A stretch of 64,000 bases of DNA. Source: Massilia oculi. Its GTDB lineage: Bacteria > Pseudomonadota > Gammaproteobacteria > Burkholderiales > Burkholderiaceae_D. The notes under the pieces are model-generated. The model was not told where the DNA came from. It ran no database searches and worked only from the letters and a program-made list of their open reading frames with translations. The stretch lies in NCBI RefSeq assembly GCF_003143515.1, contig NZ_CP029343.1, positions 248,001 through 312,000 of the forward strand. The letters are read 5' to 3'. This document shows, piece by piece, positions 1 to 11,817 of this stretch (positions are counted from its first letter, which is position 1; each line of letters begins with the position of its first letter). Both the position numbers and the translations under genes were made by a program.

Positions 1-2198
1 TCGAAGATCGCGCAGCTGAAGTCCAGGCGTTCCTTGATGTTGACGGAATAGGCCGTGTTCTGGAGCCGCAGTCCCATCTGCTCGGCAATCGACATGAACA
101 GGTTGTTGAAGATCTCGAGCATCACCGGATCGGCCGTGGTGCCGATCGCGCGCCGTTCCGGCAGCGCTTCCACGCGCTGCAGCACCAGGTGATTGGTGCC
201 TGTGACCTGCGCCTGCCAGCCCGGCTCCACGACCGTGGTCGCATTGTCCTCGGCGATGATGGCCGGACCGCACACCACGTGTCCAGGCTGCAGGGTGCGG
301 CGCGCGTAGATGCCCGTCCGATGCCACCGCGCGCCGCTGAACATGCGCACGGTTTCCCGAGGCGCCGGAACAGCCTCCTGCGTCGGCGCGCTCGCCTGCT
401 GCTCGGGCGGCGTATCGGACTGGCCGATCGCTTCCACCGACACGGCTTCGACGATCAGCGCGCGCGACGGCATCAGGAACGAGTACCGACGCTTGTACGC
501 CTGCTCGAACTGCGCCTGCATCGAGGCCATATCGCCGAACTGCACGACCAGCGCCGAATCGGTGCCCTCGTAACGCAGGTGGACGCGCTCGACCAGCACG
601 ATGCGCCCATGCTCCACACCTTGCTGCAGCAACTGGCCGCGCGCCGCCTCGCCCAGCGCCGACAGGCGCGTGGCCAGCGCATCGAGCGCCGCATCCGACA
701 GCTTTTCTTCCACCGCCTGCTCGCGCATCGCGGTCTGGTCGGCCAGGCCCATGCCATAGGCCGACAGCACGCTGGCCAGCGAGTGGATGAAGACCGTCTT
801 CATGCCCAGCGCGTCGGCCACCAGGCAGGCGTGCTGGCCACCCGCGCCGCCAAAGCTGGTGAGCGCGTAGTCGGTCACGTCGTGGCCGCGCTGCACCGAG
901 ATCTGCTTGATCGCATTGGCCATATTGCCCACGGCGATCTGGATGAAGCCTTCGGCCACCGCCTCCGGGGCCGGCCGCTCCCCTAGCGCGGCGCCGATCC
1001 GGTCGGCCATCTCGCCGAAGCGCGCGCGCACTGCGGCGGCGTCCAGCGTTTCGTCGCCGCGCGGCCCGAACAGGCGCGGGAAGTAATCCGGCTGCACCTT
1101 ACCGAGCATCACGTTGCAGTCGGTGACCGCGAGCGGTCCGCCGCGGCGGTAGCTGGCCGGGCCCGGGTTGGCGCCGGCGCTGTCCGGCCCCACGCGATAG
1201 CGGCTGCCATCGAAATGCAGGATCGAGCCGCCGCCGGCGGCCACCGTATGGATGCTCATCATCGGCGCGCGCATGCGCACGCCGGCGACCTGGGTCTCGA
1301 ACACGCGTTCGAACTCCCCCGAGAAGTGCGAGACGTCGGTCGAAGTGCCGCCCATGTCAAAGCCGATCACGCGCTCGAAGCCGGCCAGGCGGCTAGCGCG
1401 CACCATGCCGACGATGCCGCCCGCCGGGCCGGAGAGAATGCTGTCCTTGCCCTGGAAGGCGCGCGCATCGGTCAGGCCGCCGTTGGACTGCATGAACTGC
1501 AGGTTCACGCCCGGCAGCTCGCCCGCCACCTGGTCGACATAGCGGCGCAGGATCGGCGACAGGTAGGCGTCGACCACGGTGGTGTCGCCACGCGCGACCA
1601 GCTTCATCATCGGGCTCACCTCGTGCGAGCTCGATACCTGCGTGAACCCGATCTCGCGCGCGATGCGCGCCACCGCGGCCTCGTGCGCCGTGTGGCGGTA
1701 GCCGTGCATGAAAACGATCGCCAGCGAGCGCAGGCCGGCATCGAAAGCCTGTTGCAGGCTGGCCCGGGCCGAAGCCTCGTCCAGCGGCTGCACGACGTCG
1801 CCATGGGCGCCCATGCGCTCGTCGATCTCGATCACCTGTGCATACAGCAGCTCGGGCAGCACGATGTGGCGGTCGAACAGGCGCGGCCGGTTCTGGTAGG
1901 CGATGCGCAACGCGTCGCAGAAACCCCGCGTGATCGCGAGCGCGGTCGGCTCGCCCTTACGCTCGAGCAGCGCATTGGTGGCCACCGTGGTGCCCATCTT
2001 CACGGCTTCGACACTGGCCGCCGGCAGCGGCTCACCAGGAGCGACGCCCAGCAGGTGGCGGATGCCGGCCACGGCCGCATCGCGGTACTGTTCCGGATTC
2101 TCCGACAGCAGCTTGTGCGTGACGAGTTGTCCATCCGGGCGCCGCGCCACGATATCGGTGAAGGTGCCGCCTCGGTCGATCCAGAACTGCCAATCCAT
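1..2198 (-). CDS. 5-oxoprolinase / hydantoinase HyuA-HyuB fusion (3' end outside window)
   Basis: The minus-strand frame runs open from an ATG at 2198 to the window edge, about 732 codons. It starts [17 protein letters not shown], the signature of the HyuA/5-oxoprolinase N-terminal domain, and has the later [11 protein letters not shown] phosphate-binding motif near residue 300. The last 50 or so residues ([20 protein letters not shown], then [13 protein letters not shown]) are the start of a HyuB domain joined in frame, so this is the fused, roughly 1200-residue ATP-dependent 5-oxoprolinase architecture. The family opens 5-oxoproline or hydantoin rings using ATP in the cytosol. An AGGAG ribosome binding site lies about 6 nt upstream of the start. 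The gene is divergent from the NAD(P)HX repair gene. Substrate (5-oxoproline or another hydantoin) cannot be fixed from sequence alone. Confidence 0.9.
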   Translation of the reverse strand, partial: MDWQFWIDRGGTFTDIVARRPDGQLVTHKLLSENPEQYRDAAVAGIRHLLGVAPGEPLPAASVEAVKMGTTVATNALLERKGEPTALAITRGFCDALRIAYQNRPRLFDRHIVLPELLYAQVIEIDERMGAHGDVVQPLDEASARASLQQAFDAGLRSLAIVFMHGYRHTAHEAAVARIAREIGFTQVSSSHEVSPMMKLVARGDTTVVDAYLSPILRRYVDQVAGELPGVNLQFMQSNGGLTDARAFQGKDSILSGPAGGIVGMVRASRLAGFERVIGFDMGGTSTDVSHFSGEFERVFETQVAGVRMRAPMMSIHTVAAGGGSILHFDGSRYRVGPDSAGANPGPASYRRGGPLAVTDCNVMLGKVQPDYFPRLFGPRGDETLDAAAVRARFGEMADRIGAALGERPAPEAVAEGFIQIAVGNMANAIKQISVQRGHDVTDYALTSFGGAGGQHACLVADALGMKTVFIHSLASVLSAYGMGLADQTAMREQAVEEKLSDAALDALATRLSALGEAARGQLLQQGVEHGRIVLVERVHLRYEGTDSALVVQFGDMASMQAQFEQAYKRRYSFLMPSRALIVEAVSVEAIGQSDTPPEQQASAPTQEAVPAPRETVRMFSGARWHRTGIYARRTLQPGHVVCGPAIIAEDNATTVVEPGWQAQVTGTNHLVLQRVEALPERRAIGTTADPVMLEIFNNLFMSIAEQMGLRLQNTAYSVNIKERLDFSCAIF

Positions 2199-2307
2199 GC
2201 CCTGCTCCTCTTGTCGCGCGTGAAGCGCCTATTGTAGATCGGACGGCGCGACAACGTTGGCGGAAATGCACGACAATGGGCCCTGCCCCTCACGATCAGA
2301 CACGAGC

Positions 2308-3807
2308 ATGGAACGACATCTTTACACGGTCGCGCAACTGCGCGCCATCGAACAAGCGGCCTGCGCCAACCTGGCGCCGGGCACCCTGATGCAGCGCGCC
2401 GGCAGGGCCGCCGCGGATTATGCGCTCGAACTGCTGGGCGACCGGCGCGACCGGCCGGTGCTGGTGCTGGCCGGACCCGGCAACAATGGCGGCGATGCGC
2501 TCGAAGCCGCGGCCAACCTGGCCGAGGCCGGCGTCGACGCGACCGTCCTGCATTTGCCGGGCCGGCGCGACGCCTCGGCCGAGACGGCGGCCGCCTACGA
2601 GCGCGCCCGCGCCGGCTCGGTCGGCTGGATCGACATGCTGCCGCCCGGCGCCGAATGGGGCCTCGTCATCGACGGCCTGTTCGGCATCGGGCTGGAGCGG
2701 CCGGTCGACGGCGACTATCGTGAAGTGGTGGTCGGTCTCGATTCGATCCACTGCCCGATCCTGGCGCTCGACGTGCCGAGCGGCCTGGACGCCGAGACCG
2801 GCGCCGTGATCGGCCCGGACGGCATCGCGGTGCGCGCCACGCACACGATCACGTTCCTGGGCGATAAGCCGGGCCTGCACACCGCCGATGGCCGCGACCA
2901 TGCCGGCGAGGTCAGGTTGGACATGCTCGGCGTCGGCATCGGGACGCTGCCGCGTGCTACGGCGCAACTGAACGGCCTGCCGCTGTTCGCCGGCCGATTC
3001 ACCGCGCGGCGCCACAACACCCATAAAGGCAGCTTCGGCGACGTCGTCATCGTCGGCGGCGCCCACGGCATGGCCGGCGCGCCGGTGCTGGCCGCGCGCG
3101 GCGCGCTGTACGCTGGCGCCGGCCGTGTCTACATCGCCGCGCTGAACACGCCGCCCGGCTACGACAGCAGCCAGCCCGAAATCATGTTCCGCGCCGCCGA
3201 CGATGTCGATTTCTTCGGCCGCACCCTGGTGATCGGCCCCGGCATGGGCGACTCGGCCAATGCGATCCGCCTGCTGGCCAAGGCGCTCGACAGCGACAGC
3301 CCGCTGGTGACCGACGCCGACGCATTGAACCTGATCGGCGCCAGCCCCGACTTGCAATCGCGCCTGGCGCAGCGCACCGCGCCGGCGGTATTGACGCCGC
3401 ATCCGCTCGAAGGCGCGCGCCTGCTGGGAATGACGGCGGCGGTCGTGCAGTCCGACCGCCTGGAAGCCGCGCGCGAAATGGCGCTGCGGACCAATTCAAC
3501 GGTGATCCTGAAGGGCTCTGGCACGGTGATCGCGCGGCCGGACGGTGAAGTGCTGGTCAACCCGACGGGCAATGCCGGCCTGGCCACGGCGGGCAGCGGC
3601 GACGTACTGGCGGGAATCTGCGGCGCCCTGCTGGCGCAAGGGTGGACCGGATGGGAGGCGGCCGCGGCTGCGACCTGGATCCATGGCGCGGCGGCCGATG
3701 CGCTGGTGGACGAAGGGGTCGGCCCGATCGGCATGACCGCGGGCGAGCTGCCGGCGGCCGTGCGCAAGGTGTTGAACCGGCTGGTGCGGGATGCAGCCAG
3801 CCGTTGA
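2308..3807 (+). CDS. nnr: Bifunctional NAD(P)H-hydrate epimerase / ADP-dependent NAD(P)H-hydrate dehydratase
   Basis: A 499-residue cytosolic repair enzyme that restores damaged, hydrated NADH and NADPH. Residues about 1-215 form the YjeF_N epimerase domain with GPGNNGGDAL near residue 55 and a SGLDAETG motif. Residues about 230-495 form the ribokinase-like dehydratase domain, with KGSGTVI and the NAGLATAGSGDVLAG nucleotide-binding loop. The frame is open from 2257, but the extra 17 residues are unlike the family. The ATG at 2308 (MERHLYTVAQLRAIEQ) fits the usual N-terminus and is preferred, although its ribosome binding site is weak. It ends 5 bp before the convergent ybbA stop. Confidence 0.92.
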   Translation: MERHLYTVAQLRAIEQAACANLAPGTLMQRAGRAAADYALELLGDRRDRPVLVLAGPGNNGGDALEAAANLAEAGVDATVLHLPGRRDASAETAAAYERARAGSVGWIDMLPPGAEWGLVIDGLFGIGLERPVDGDYREVVVGLDSIHCPILALDVPSGLDAETGAVIGPDGIAVRATHTITFLGDKPGLHTADGRDHAGEVRLDMLGVGIGTLPRATAQLNGLPLFAGRFTARRHNTHKGSFGDVVIVGGAHGMAGAPVLAARGALYAGAGRVYIAALNTPPGYDSSQPEIMFRAADDVDFFGRTLVIGPGMGDSANAIRLLAKALDSDSPLVTDADALNLIGASPDLQSRLAQRTAPAVLTPHPLEGARLLGMTAAVVQSDRLEAAREMALRTNSTVILKGSGTVIARPDGEVLVNPTGNAGLATAGSGDVLAGICGALLAQGWTGWEAAAAATWIHGAAADALVDEGVGPIGMTAGELPAAVRKVLNRLVRDAASR

Positions 3808-3812
3808 AGGTG

Positions 3813-4541
3813 TTATTCCACCAGGCGGCCGGCCGCGATCGTGATCGTACGGCCGCAGCGCGCCGCCATGCCGGGGTCGTGCGTCACCAGCACCAGGGTC
3901 GAGCCGCGTTCACGGTTGAGTTCGAACATCAGCTGGATGACGGACTCGCCGGTGGCCGCGTCGAGGCTGCCGGTCGGTTCGTCGGCGAACAGCAGCGGCG
4001 GTTCGGTGACGAAGGCGCGCGCCAGCGCGACGCGCTGCTGCTCACCACCGGAAAGGAATTTGGGATAGTGCTTCAGGCGGCTGGACAGCCCGACCCGGCC
4101 CAGCATCTCGGTGGCCTTCTCGCGCGCCCCGGCGTCGCCGCGCAGTTCGAGCGGCAGCATCACGTTCTCGAGCGCGGTCAGATGCGCCAGCAGCTGGAAC
4201 GACTGGAACACGAAACCCAGCTTGGCCTTGCGGAAGGCCGCGCGGCCGTCCTCATCGAGGGCGAAGATGTCGGCGCCATCGAGCAGAACGGTGCCGGACG
4301 ACGGCGTATCGAGGCCGGCAAGCAGGCCGAGCAGGGTCGACTTGCCCGAGCCGGATGCGCCCACCAACGCGAGCGTCTCGGCCGGTTGCACGGTAAAATC
4401 GATGTTTTGCAGGATGGTGAGCTCGCCGCTGGCGTCGGCCACCTTCTTCGACAAAGCGCTTACCTGGATCGCGGGCGGACGGCCTGCATGTACGCCGGCG
4501 TCGCTGACGCCGTTCTTGAATGCCTCGGGATAATCACGCAT
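3813..4541 (-). CDS. ybbA: ABC transporter ATP-binding protein, YbbA/LolD type
   Basis: About 242 residues from the ATG at 4541. The ATPase domain begins near residue 24 and shows Walker [11 protein letters not shown]-loop FVFQSF, signature [14 protein letters not shown], Walker [13 protein letters not shown] and the switch histidine in LVTHD. It belongs to the MacB/LolD/YbbA subfamily, which pairs with FtsX-like permeases for lipoprotein or envelope export. No permease gene is adjacent in this window, although YbbA normally works with YbbP. The ATG shares two bases with the divergent tesA start, as ybbA and tesA are also divergent neighbours in Escherichia coli. A shorter protein from a downstream GTG is possible, because residues 1-23 are outside the conserved domain. 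Confidence 0.9.
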   Translation of the reverse strand: MRDYPEAFKNGVSDAGVHAGRPPAIQVSALSKKVADASGELTILQNIDFTVQPAETLALVGASGSGKSTLLGLLAGLDTPSSGTVLLDGADIFALDEDGRAAFRKAKLGFVFQSFQLLAHLTALENVMLPLELRGDAGAREKATEMLGRVGLSSRLKHYPKFLSGGEQQRVALARAFVTEPPLLFADEPTGSLDAATGESVIQLMFELNRERGSTLVLVTHDPGMAARCGRTITIAAGRLVE

Positions 4542-5166
4542 GCTAGCTTTTCTTAAAAATTTGACTGTCGTCGCATTTCTCACCTTGGCCGCGACGGCGA
4601 GCGCCTATTCTGCACCAAAAACCGTGCTCGTGGTGGGTGACAGCCTGTCGGCCGAGTACGGCATCGCGCGCGGCGCGGGCTGGGTGGCACTGCTGGAGCA
4701 AAAACTCAAATCCGAGAAAATCGAGGCGAAGGTGGTCAACGCCAGCATCAGTGGCGAGACCACCAGCGGCGGCCGCGCGCGCCTCCCGGCCCTGATCAAG
4801 CAGCATCGTCCCGACGTCGTCGTCATCGAACTGGGCGCCAACGACGGCCTGCGCGGCCTGCCCGTGCCTTCCGCCGAAGCCAATCTGCGCGCCATGATCG
4901 CCATGGCGCACGATACCAAGGCGCGCGTGCTGCTGGTCGGCATGCGCATGCCGCCGAATTATGGACGTGCATACACCGAACGTTTCTTCAATATGTTCGA
5001 GACGGTGTCCAAATCCACCAAGTCGCCGCTGGTGCCGTTCATGCTCGAAGGGGTGGCCGACAAGCCGGGCCTGTTCCAGCAAGACCGCCTGCATCCGACG
5101 GCGCAAGCGCATCCGATCATCCTCAATAACATCTGGCCGCAGTTCGCGGCTCTCATCAAAAAGTAA
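4540..5166 (+). CDS. tesA: Periplasmic arylesterase / acyl-CoA thioesterase I-like GDSL hydrolase
   Basis: A 208-residue SGNH/GDSL hydrolase of the TesA family. A signal peptide covers residues 1 to about 24 (LAATASAYSA end). The catalytic blocks are visible: block I GDSLSAEYG with nucleophile Ser35, block II SGETTSGG, block III GAND, and block V DRLHPTAQAH carrying the Asp and His. Family members are periplasmic esterases/thioesterases/lysophospholipases of broad specificity. The start codon overlaps the start of divergent ybbA by two bases, so promoters for both must lie inside the partner gene or transcripts must have almost no leader. mnmH follows 6 bp after the stop. Confidence 0.93.
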   Translation: MLAFLKNLTVVAFLTLAATASAYSAPKTVLVVGDSLSAEYGIARGAGWVALLEQKLKSEKIEAKVVNASISGETTSGGRARLPALIKQHRPDVVVIELGANDGLRGLPVPSAEANLRAMIAMAHDTKARVLLVGMRMPPNYGRAYTERFFNMFETVSKSTKSPLVPFMLEGVADKPGLFQQDRLHPTAQAHPIILNNIWPQFAALIKK

Positions 5167-5172
5167 GTTTCA

Positions 5173-6231
5173 ATGAGCATGAAGTATCCGGAAGTCCTGG
5201 GGTTCGACGCCCTGCTGGCGCAGCTCGACACCTTCGATGCGATCATCGACGCGCGCAGCGAGGCCGAGTACGCCCTCGACCACATTCCCGGCGCAATCAA
5301 CTGCCCCGTCCTGAACGACGAGGAGCGGATCCGCGTCGGTACGCTGTACAAGCAGACCGGCGCCTTCGAAGCCAAGAAGGTCGGCGCGCCGATCGTCGCC
5401 CACAATATCGCGCGCCACATCGAAACCCTGTTCGCCGACAAGCCGCGCGACTGGCGTGCGCTGGTGTACTGCTGGCGCGGCGGCAACCGCAGCGGCGCCA
5501 TGGTGCACGTCCTGGCGCGCATCGGCTGGCCGGTGGCGCAGCTCGAAGGCGGCTACAAGACGTATCGGGCGCACGTGAGCGCGGCGCTGGAGCATCCTCC
5601 GGAACTGAATTTCCGCGTCATTTGCGGCACCACCGGCAGCGGCAAGAGCCGCTTGCTGGAAACGCTCGATGGCATCGGCGCCCAAGTGCTCGATCTCGAG
5701 AAGCTTGCCGCCCACCGCGGTTCGGTGCTGGGCCACCTGCCGAACGAACCGCAACCGACGCAGAAGATGTTCGAAAGCCTGGTATGGGACACGCTGCGCC
5801 GCTTCGATCCCGAACAGCCCGTGTTCGTCGAATCCGAGAGCAAGAAGGTCGGCAACCTGCGCGTGCCGGGCGCCGTCATGGAGCGCATGCGCGCTTCGCC
5901 GTGCATCGCGGTCAGGCTGTCGCGCCCGAACCGCGTGCGGCTCCTGATGGAGGACTACGAGCACTTCTGCGCCGATCCGTCGGCGCTCAATGCCCAGCTG
6001 GACCACCTCGTTCAGCTGCACGGCCGCGCGCAAATCGACGCCTGGCAGGCGATGGCCAATGGCGGAGAAATGGCGGAACTGGTCGACCAGTTGCTGGTGC
6101 GGCACTACGATCCGGCCTACCTGCGCTCGATCGACCGCAACTTCGTGCGCTATCCGCAGGCCGAGGCGCTCGAACTGGACGACATCGGGCAGGACGACTT
6201 CCTGTCTGCCGCGCGTCGGCTCCACCCGTAG
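5173..6231 (+). CDS. mnmH: tRNA 2-selenouridine synthase
   Basis: A 352-residue MnmH/SelU protein that converts 2-thiouridine at tRNA wobble position 34 to 2-selenouridine through a geranylated intermediate, using selenophosphate. The N-terminal rhodanese domain (about 10-135) holds the catalytic cysteine Cys100 in YCWRGGNRSG. A P-loop ATPase-like region follows with CGTTGSGKSRLLE at about 151-163. The length is normal for the family. It begins 6 bp after tesA, so the two are probably co-transcribed, and an intrinsic terminator follows 16 bp after the stop. Selenophosphate synthetase (selD) is not in this window. Confidence 0.95.
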   Translation: MSMKYPEVLGFDALLAQLDTFDAIIDARSEAEYALDHIPGAINCPVLNDEERIRVGTLYKQTGAFEAKKVGAPIVAHNIARHIETLFADKPRDWRALVYCWRGGNRSGAMVHVLARIGWPVAQLEGGYKTYRAHVSAALEHPPELNFRVICGTTGSGKSRLLETLDGIGAQVLDLEKLAAHRGSVLGHLPNEPQPTQKMFESLVWDTLRRFDPEQPVFVESESKKVGNLRVPGAVMERMRASPCIAVRLSRPNRVRLLMEDYEHFCADPSALNAQLDHLVQLHGRAQIDAWQAMANGGEMAELVDQLLVRHYDPAYLRSIDRNFVRYPQAEALELDDIGQDDFLSAARRLHP

Positions 6232-6246
6232 CGACCGACAGAAAGC

Positions 6247-6281
6247 AAAAAGCCCGGCTGCGCGAGCAGCCGGGCTTTTTG
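6247..6281. terminator. Bidirectional intrinsic terminator between mnmH and ppiD
   Basis: A perfect 10-bp stem (GCCCGGCTGC paired with GCAGCCGGGC) with a GCGA loop, flanked by A5 on the left and T5 on the right, so it can stop transcription from both converging genes, mnmH and ppiD. Confidence 0.92.
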
Positions 6282-6297
6282 TCGTCCAACGATCGGC

Positions 6298-8217
6298 TTA
6301 CTGACCGTCGGTATTCGTGCCCAGCTCAGTGGGCTTGACGTTGATCTTCACCTTGGCCTTGGCCTTCAGCGCCTCGACGTAGTCATACATCTGCTGCTGG
6401 CCCACCAGGTTGCCGATCTGGTCGGATTCCTGCTTGCGGCGCGCCGTATCCGGCTGGGCCGGCTGCGACACCTTGCCGATGCGGTACACGCCATAGCCCT
6501 GGCCCGGCACCTCGACGCCGACATAGGCCGGCAGCTTGGTCACGTCGGCCTTCAGCACCGCGATCGCGGCGGTCTGGTTGATGGCCGGCTCCTTGGTGCG
6601 CGACACGCTCACTGGCGCGCCGAAACCGGTGGCGTCGCCCGAGGCCTTGGCGGCGTTCAGTTTCGCTTCGCCGGCGGCGCGCGCCAGGCGGGGCGCTTCT
6701 TCCAGGGTCACGCGCTGGCGGATCTGCGCATCGACTTCGGCCAGCGGACGCTTGGTCGCCGGACGGAACTCGACCACGCGGCCCGAGACCAGCACGCTCG
6801 GCGCGACTTCGACGGCTTCGGTGTTGCGCTTGTTCTTGATCGCTTCGTTGCTGAACAGCGCGGTCAGGAACTTGGCGTTGTTGATCGGCGAGTCGCCCAG
6901 CGCCGGGTTCGGCGTGCGGGTCAGGTTGTCGGCGGTCTGGATCTGCAGCTTGAGCTTGTCCGCGACCGGCTTCAGGCTTTCGGACTGGTCATACGCGGTC
7001 TCGCTGAACACGCCAGCCAGCTCGGTGTACTTGGCCGACATCTTCTGCTTCTTGAGATCGGCGGCGATGTCGCTCTTCGCATCGTCCAGCGAACGCTGCG
7101 TCGACGGCTTGACCGCGGTGACCTTGACGATGTGCCAGCCAAATTCCGACTGCACCAGGCCGCTCGTCTCGCCCTCTTTCAGCGCGTAGATCGCGTCCTC
7201 GACCGACTTCACGAACAGGCCCTTCTCGACCACGCCCAGGTCGCCGCCCGACTGGGCCGAGCCCGGATCCTGCGAGTTGGCCTTGGCGATCGCGGCGAAG
7301 TTGTCCGGATTGGCGCGCACCTCGGCCAGTACGGCCTCGGCTTTCTTCTTGGCGGCGGCTTGGGTTGCGGCGTCGGCATCGCGCGACACCGTGATCAGGA
7401 TATGGCTCGCGCTGCGCTGCTCCGGCGTGGTGTAGTTCTTGAGGTTCTTGTTGTAGAAGTCGGTGACTTCGGCGTCGGTGACCTGCACCTGGTTCTCGAC
7501 GGTCGACGCATCGAACACGACGTATTCGGCCTTCACCTGCTCCGGGATCTGGAACAGTTGCGCGTTCTTGTCGTAATAGGACTTGACCATCTCGTCGGTG
7601 ACCTTCACCTGCGGCAGATAGGTCGACAGCGGGAACAGCACTTCCTGCACTTCACGTTCCTGGTCGTTGATGTCCGACAGGCGGTTGGCCACGGTGCGTG
7701 GCGCGAAGGCGGTTGCCTGGATCGAACCCGACAGCTGCTGCACGGTCAGGTCGCGGCGCAGGCGCTGGTCGAACATCTCGGGCGTCATGCCCTGTGCGGC
7801 CAGCGCGGCCTTGTAGGCTTCCATGTCGAAGCCACCGTCCGGCAGGCGGAACTGCTGGATGTCCATGATGGTCTTCTGCAGGGTCGCATCGCTCACGGTC
7901 ATGTGCGCACGGTTGATCTCGGCGTTGATGGCGCGCTCGGCCACCAGGTTGTTCAGGATCGCCTGCTTGGCTTCCGGGGTTTCGAACAGCTTCTGGTCGA
8001 ACTGCGCGCCCATCATCTGGCGCGCCTGGTCGATCTGGCGGCGCTGCGCGTCTTCCCATTCCTGCTGGGTGATCTTCTGGCCATCGACGGTGGCGACACC
8101 GGCGCCGCCGTCATTGCTCTGGTAACTTTCCATCCCCACGAACACGAACGAGGGAACGATCAAGAGCAGCAGGATCCCGTACATCCAGCGCTTGTGGGTC
8201 CGAATAAATTCAAACAT
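6298..8217 (-). CDS. ppiD: Membrane-anchored periplasmic chaperone / peptidylprolyl isomerase PpiD
   Basis: A 639-residue protein with a short cytoplasmic N-terminus, one transmembrane anchor at about residues 12-30, a SurA-like N-domain and a parvulin domain at roughly 265-375 (SASHILITVS, then GGDLGVVEKG and SEFGWHIVKV). PpiD sits at the SecYEG exit and helps periplasmic and outer-membrane proteins fold. Its position downstream of lon-hupB-tRNA-Asp is the usual proteobacterial order. The start is only 31 bp from an interspersed palindromic repeat, and a strong terminator lies beyond that repeat, so its promoter probably overlaps the repeat. A CATAAT hexamer at 8249-8244 is a possible -10 box. 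Confidence 0.95.
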   Translation of the reverse strand: MFEFIRTHKRWMYGILLLLIVPSFVFVGMESYQSNDGGAGVATVDGQKITQQEWEDAQRRQIDQARQMMGAQFDQKLFETPEAKQAILNNLVAERAINAEINRAHMTVSDATLQKTIMDIQQFRLPDGGFDMEAYKAALAAQGMTPEMFDQRLRRDLTVQQLSGSIQATAFAPRTVANRLSDINDQEREVQEVLFPLSTYLPQVKVTDEMVKSYYDKNAQLFQIPEQVKAEYVVFDASTVENQVQVTDAEVTDFYNKNLKNYTTPEQRSASHILITVSRDADAATQAAAKKKAEAVLAEVRANPDNFAAIAKANSQDPGSAQSGGDLGVVEKGLFVKSVEDAIYALKEGETSGLVQSEFGWHIVKVTAVKPSTQRSLDDAKSDIAADLKKQKMSAKYTELAGVFSETAYDQSESLKPVADKLKLQIQTADNLTRTPNPALGDSPINNAKFLTALFSNEAIKNKRNTEAVEVAPSVLVSGRVVEFRPATKRPLAEVDAQIRQRVTLEEAPRLARAAGEAKLNAAKASGDATGFGAPVSVSRTKEPAINQTAAIAVLKADVTKLPAYVGVEVPGQGYGVYRIGKVSQPAQPDTARRKQESDQIGNLVGQQQMYDYVEALKAKAKVKINVKPTELGTNTDGQ

Positions 8218-8248
8218 GGTCAGCCATTCAAGGTTGAGAATGCATTAT

Positions 8249-8358
8249 GAGCCGATCCCGGTAGGTGGGAGTCGCTCCTGGCGCGCCTGGCAAGCGTGGG
8301 CTGCGTTGCTCACGCGTGCCATGCATCGCCATGAGCTTCCCCCTACTGGGATCGGCTC
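8249..8358. repeat. Interspersed palindromic repeat, short copy A (110 bp)
   Basis: Termini GAGCCGATCCCGGTAGG and CCTACTGGGATCGGCTC are inverted. The interior matches, in opposite orientation, the longer element at 46449-46604. Relative to that copy it lacks exactly 42 bp between two TTGCTC direct repeats and 4 bp near the right end, which fully accounts for 110 versus 156 bp. No ORF or clear target-site duplication is seen, so it resembles a MITE or a REP-like element. Confidence 0.85.
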
Positions 8359-8367
8359 ACGCAAAGT

Positions 8368-8396
8368 TAAAAAAAAAGGCGAACTCGCGTTCGCCT
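8368..8396 (-). terminator. Intrinsic terminator after hupB/tRNA-Asp genes
   Basis: On the minus strand GGCGAA and TTCGCC form the base of a GC-rich hairpin followed by a run of at least nine T residues. It closes the hupB / tRNA-Asp region before ppiD. Confidence 0.88.
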
Positions 8397-8448
8397 CTTC
8401 TCGTTTCGAGGCGGCTCTTTTCTGAGCTGCCCCTGTCTTACTGAATTC

Positions 8449-8525
8449 TGGCGGAGCGGACGGGGCTCGAACCCGCGACCCCCGGCGTGACAGGCCGGTA
8501 TTCTAACCAACTGAACTACCGCTCC
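8449..8525 (-). tRNA. tRNA-Asp (GTC), copy 2
   Basis: A 77-nt minus-strand gene beginning GGAGCGGTAGTTCAGTTGG, with encoded CCA at its 3' end. The anticodon arm CCGGC-CTGTCAC-GCCGG gives anticodon GTC, and the T arm carries GGTTCGAGCC. It is identical to the copy 26 bp upstream. Confidence 0.97.
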
Positions 8526-8551
8526 AGACTTTCGTCATCGCGTTTATTTGG

Positions 8552-8628
8552 TGGCGGAGCGGACGGGGCTCGAACCCGCGACCCCCGGCGTGACAGGCCG
8601 GTATTCTAACCAACTGAACTACCGCTCC
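8552..8628 (-). tRNA. tRNA-Asp (GTC), copy 1
   Basis: A 77-nt tRNA with the same sequence as the gene at 8449-8525, including the GTC anticodon and encoded CCA. It lies 82 bp after hupB on the same strand. No convincing separate promoter or terminator was seen between hupB and this tRNA, so read-through from hupB is possible. Confidence 0.97.
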
Positions 8629-8710
8629 AGCAAATAAACGCTACAACAAGCATCAGGACGGATACGACATTATCCTGCTGCTTTCTACGCTTGTCATCGC
8701 GAAGAAGGCA

Positions 8711-8983
8711 TTAGTTTACAGCATCTTTCAGCGCTTTACCAGCCTTAAATTTCGGAACCTTCGCAGCCTTGATCTTGATGGGTTCCTTGGTGCGTGGATC
8801 GCGGCCGGTACGCGCTGCGCGCTCGCCCACGGTGAAGGTGCCGAAGCCGACCAGGGTGACGCTGTCGTTCTTCTTCAGGCTTTCGGTGACCGCTTCGATC
8901 ATGGCGTCGAGTGCACGCGTCGCCGAGGCCTTCGTAATGTCCGCGGACTTCGCGATTTCTTCGATCAGTTCTGTCTTGTTCAC
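8711..8983 (-). CDS. hupB: DNA-binding protein HU-beta
   Basis: A 90-residue histone-like nucleoid protein; HU dimers bend and compact DNA without strong sequence specificity. The sequence shows the HU signature [20 protein letters not shown] around residues 45-65 and the basic arm ending in [12 protein letters not shown]. The start is a GTG at 8983 ([12 protein letters not shown]), preceded by GAGGAAACGA as ribosome binding site; upstream ATGs in this frame add unrelated residues. It lies between lon and tandem tRNA-Asp genes, which is the conserved order, and has its own promoter. Confidence 0.96.
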   Translation of the reverse strand: MNKTELIEEIAKSADITKASATRALDAMIEAVTESLKKNDSVTLVGFGTFTVGERAARTGRDPRTKEPIKIKAAKVPKFKAGKALKDAVN

Positions 8984-9044
8984 TCGTTTCCTCGTTTTCG
9001 TTCGTGACGCACACCGCGCCATTGCTGCAAAAGTGCAAGCGCAT

Positions 9045-9073
9045 ATTAAACAAGGGCAACATAGGGATGTCAA
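9045..9073 (-). promoter_or_regulatory. Sigma-70 type promoter for hupB
   Basis: On the minus strand a consensus TTGACA (9073-9068) is separated by 17 bp from TTTAAT (9050-9045). This would start transcription about 55 bp upstream of the hupB GTG. The remainder of the 8984-9280 gap shows no further gene. Confidence 0.7.
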
Positions 9074-9280
9074 GCGAGCATGATCGAAGGAAGCTTCGAT
9101 CGTTTTCGAAAGCGCTGTCATCGTTATCTGTTGATGACCTTTCCGGCGCTTTCATTGCGCGCTCCCGATCGATGACGACCGGGGTTGGAGCGCGGGTCAG
9201 CTCAGCAGTTCAATGCTCATCCATATCGAACGGGTACAGCGCCTTTTCCGAAAGCGCCCGTCAATACAAGCGGTACGGGC

Positions 9281-9314
9281 AAAAAAACAGGCGCCGCATG
9301 GGCGCCTGTTTTCA
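9281..9314 (-). terminator. Intrinsic terminator of lon
   Basis: On the minus strand AACAGGCGCC pairs with GGCGCCTGTT and is followed by T7, 17 bp after the lon stop codon. Confidence 0.9.
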
Positions 9315-9330
9315 CGACTACCAACCGGAC

Positions 9331-11745
<2,415 letters not shown>

Positions 11746-11817
11746 GGCATACCTTATAGAAAGCGTGTTGCTGAACTTGGGCGCTGGGCAGTGAAAACAC
11801 AAGGGCCACCCAGCAAA

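Noticed and set aside
1215..2237. A 340-codon plus-strand frame opposite the 5-oxoprolinase gene
   Set aside because: The minus-strand frame has clear HyuA motifs and a good ribosome binding site; the plus-strand product has none.
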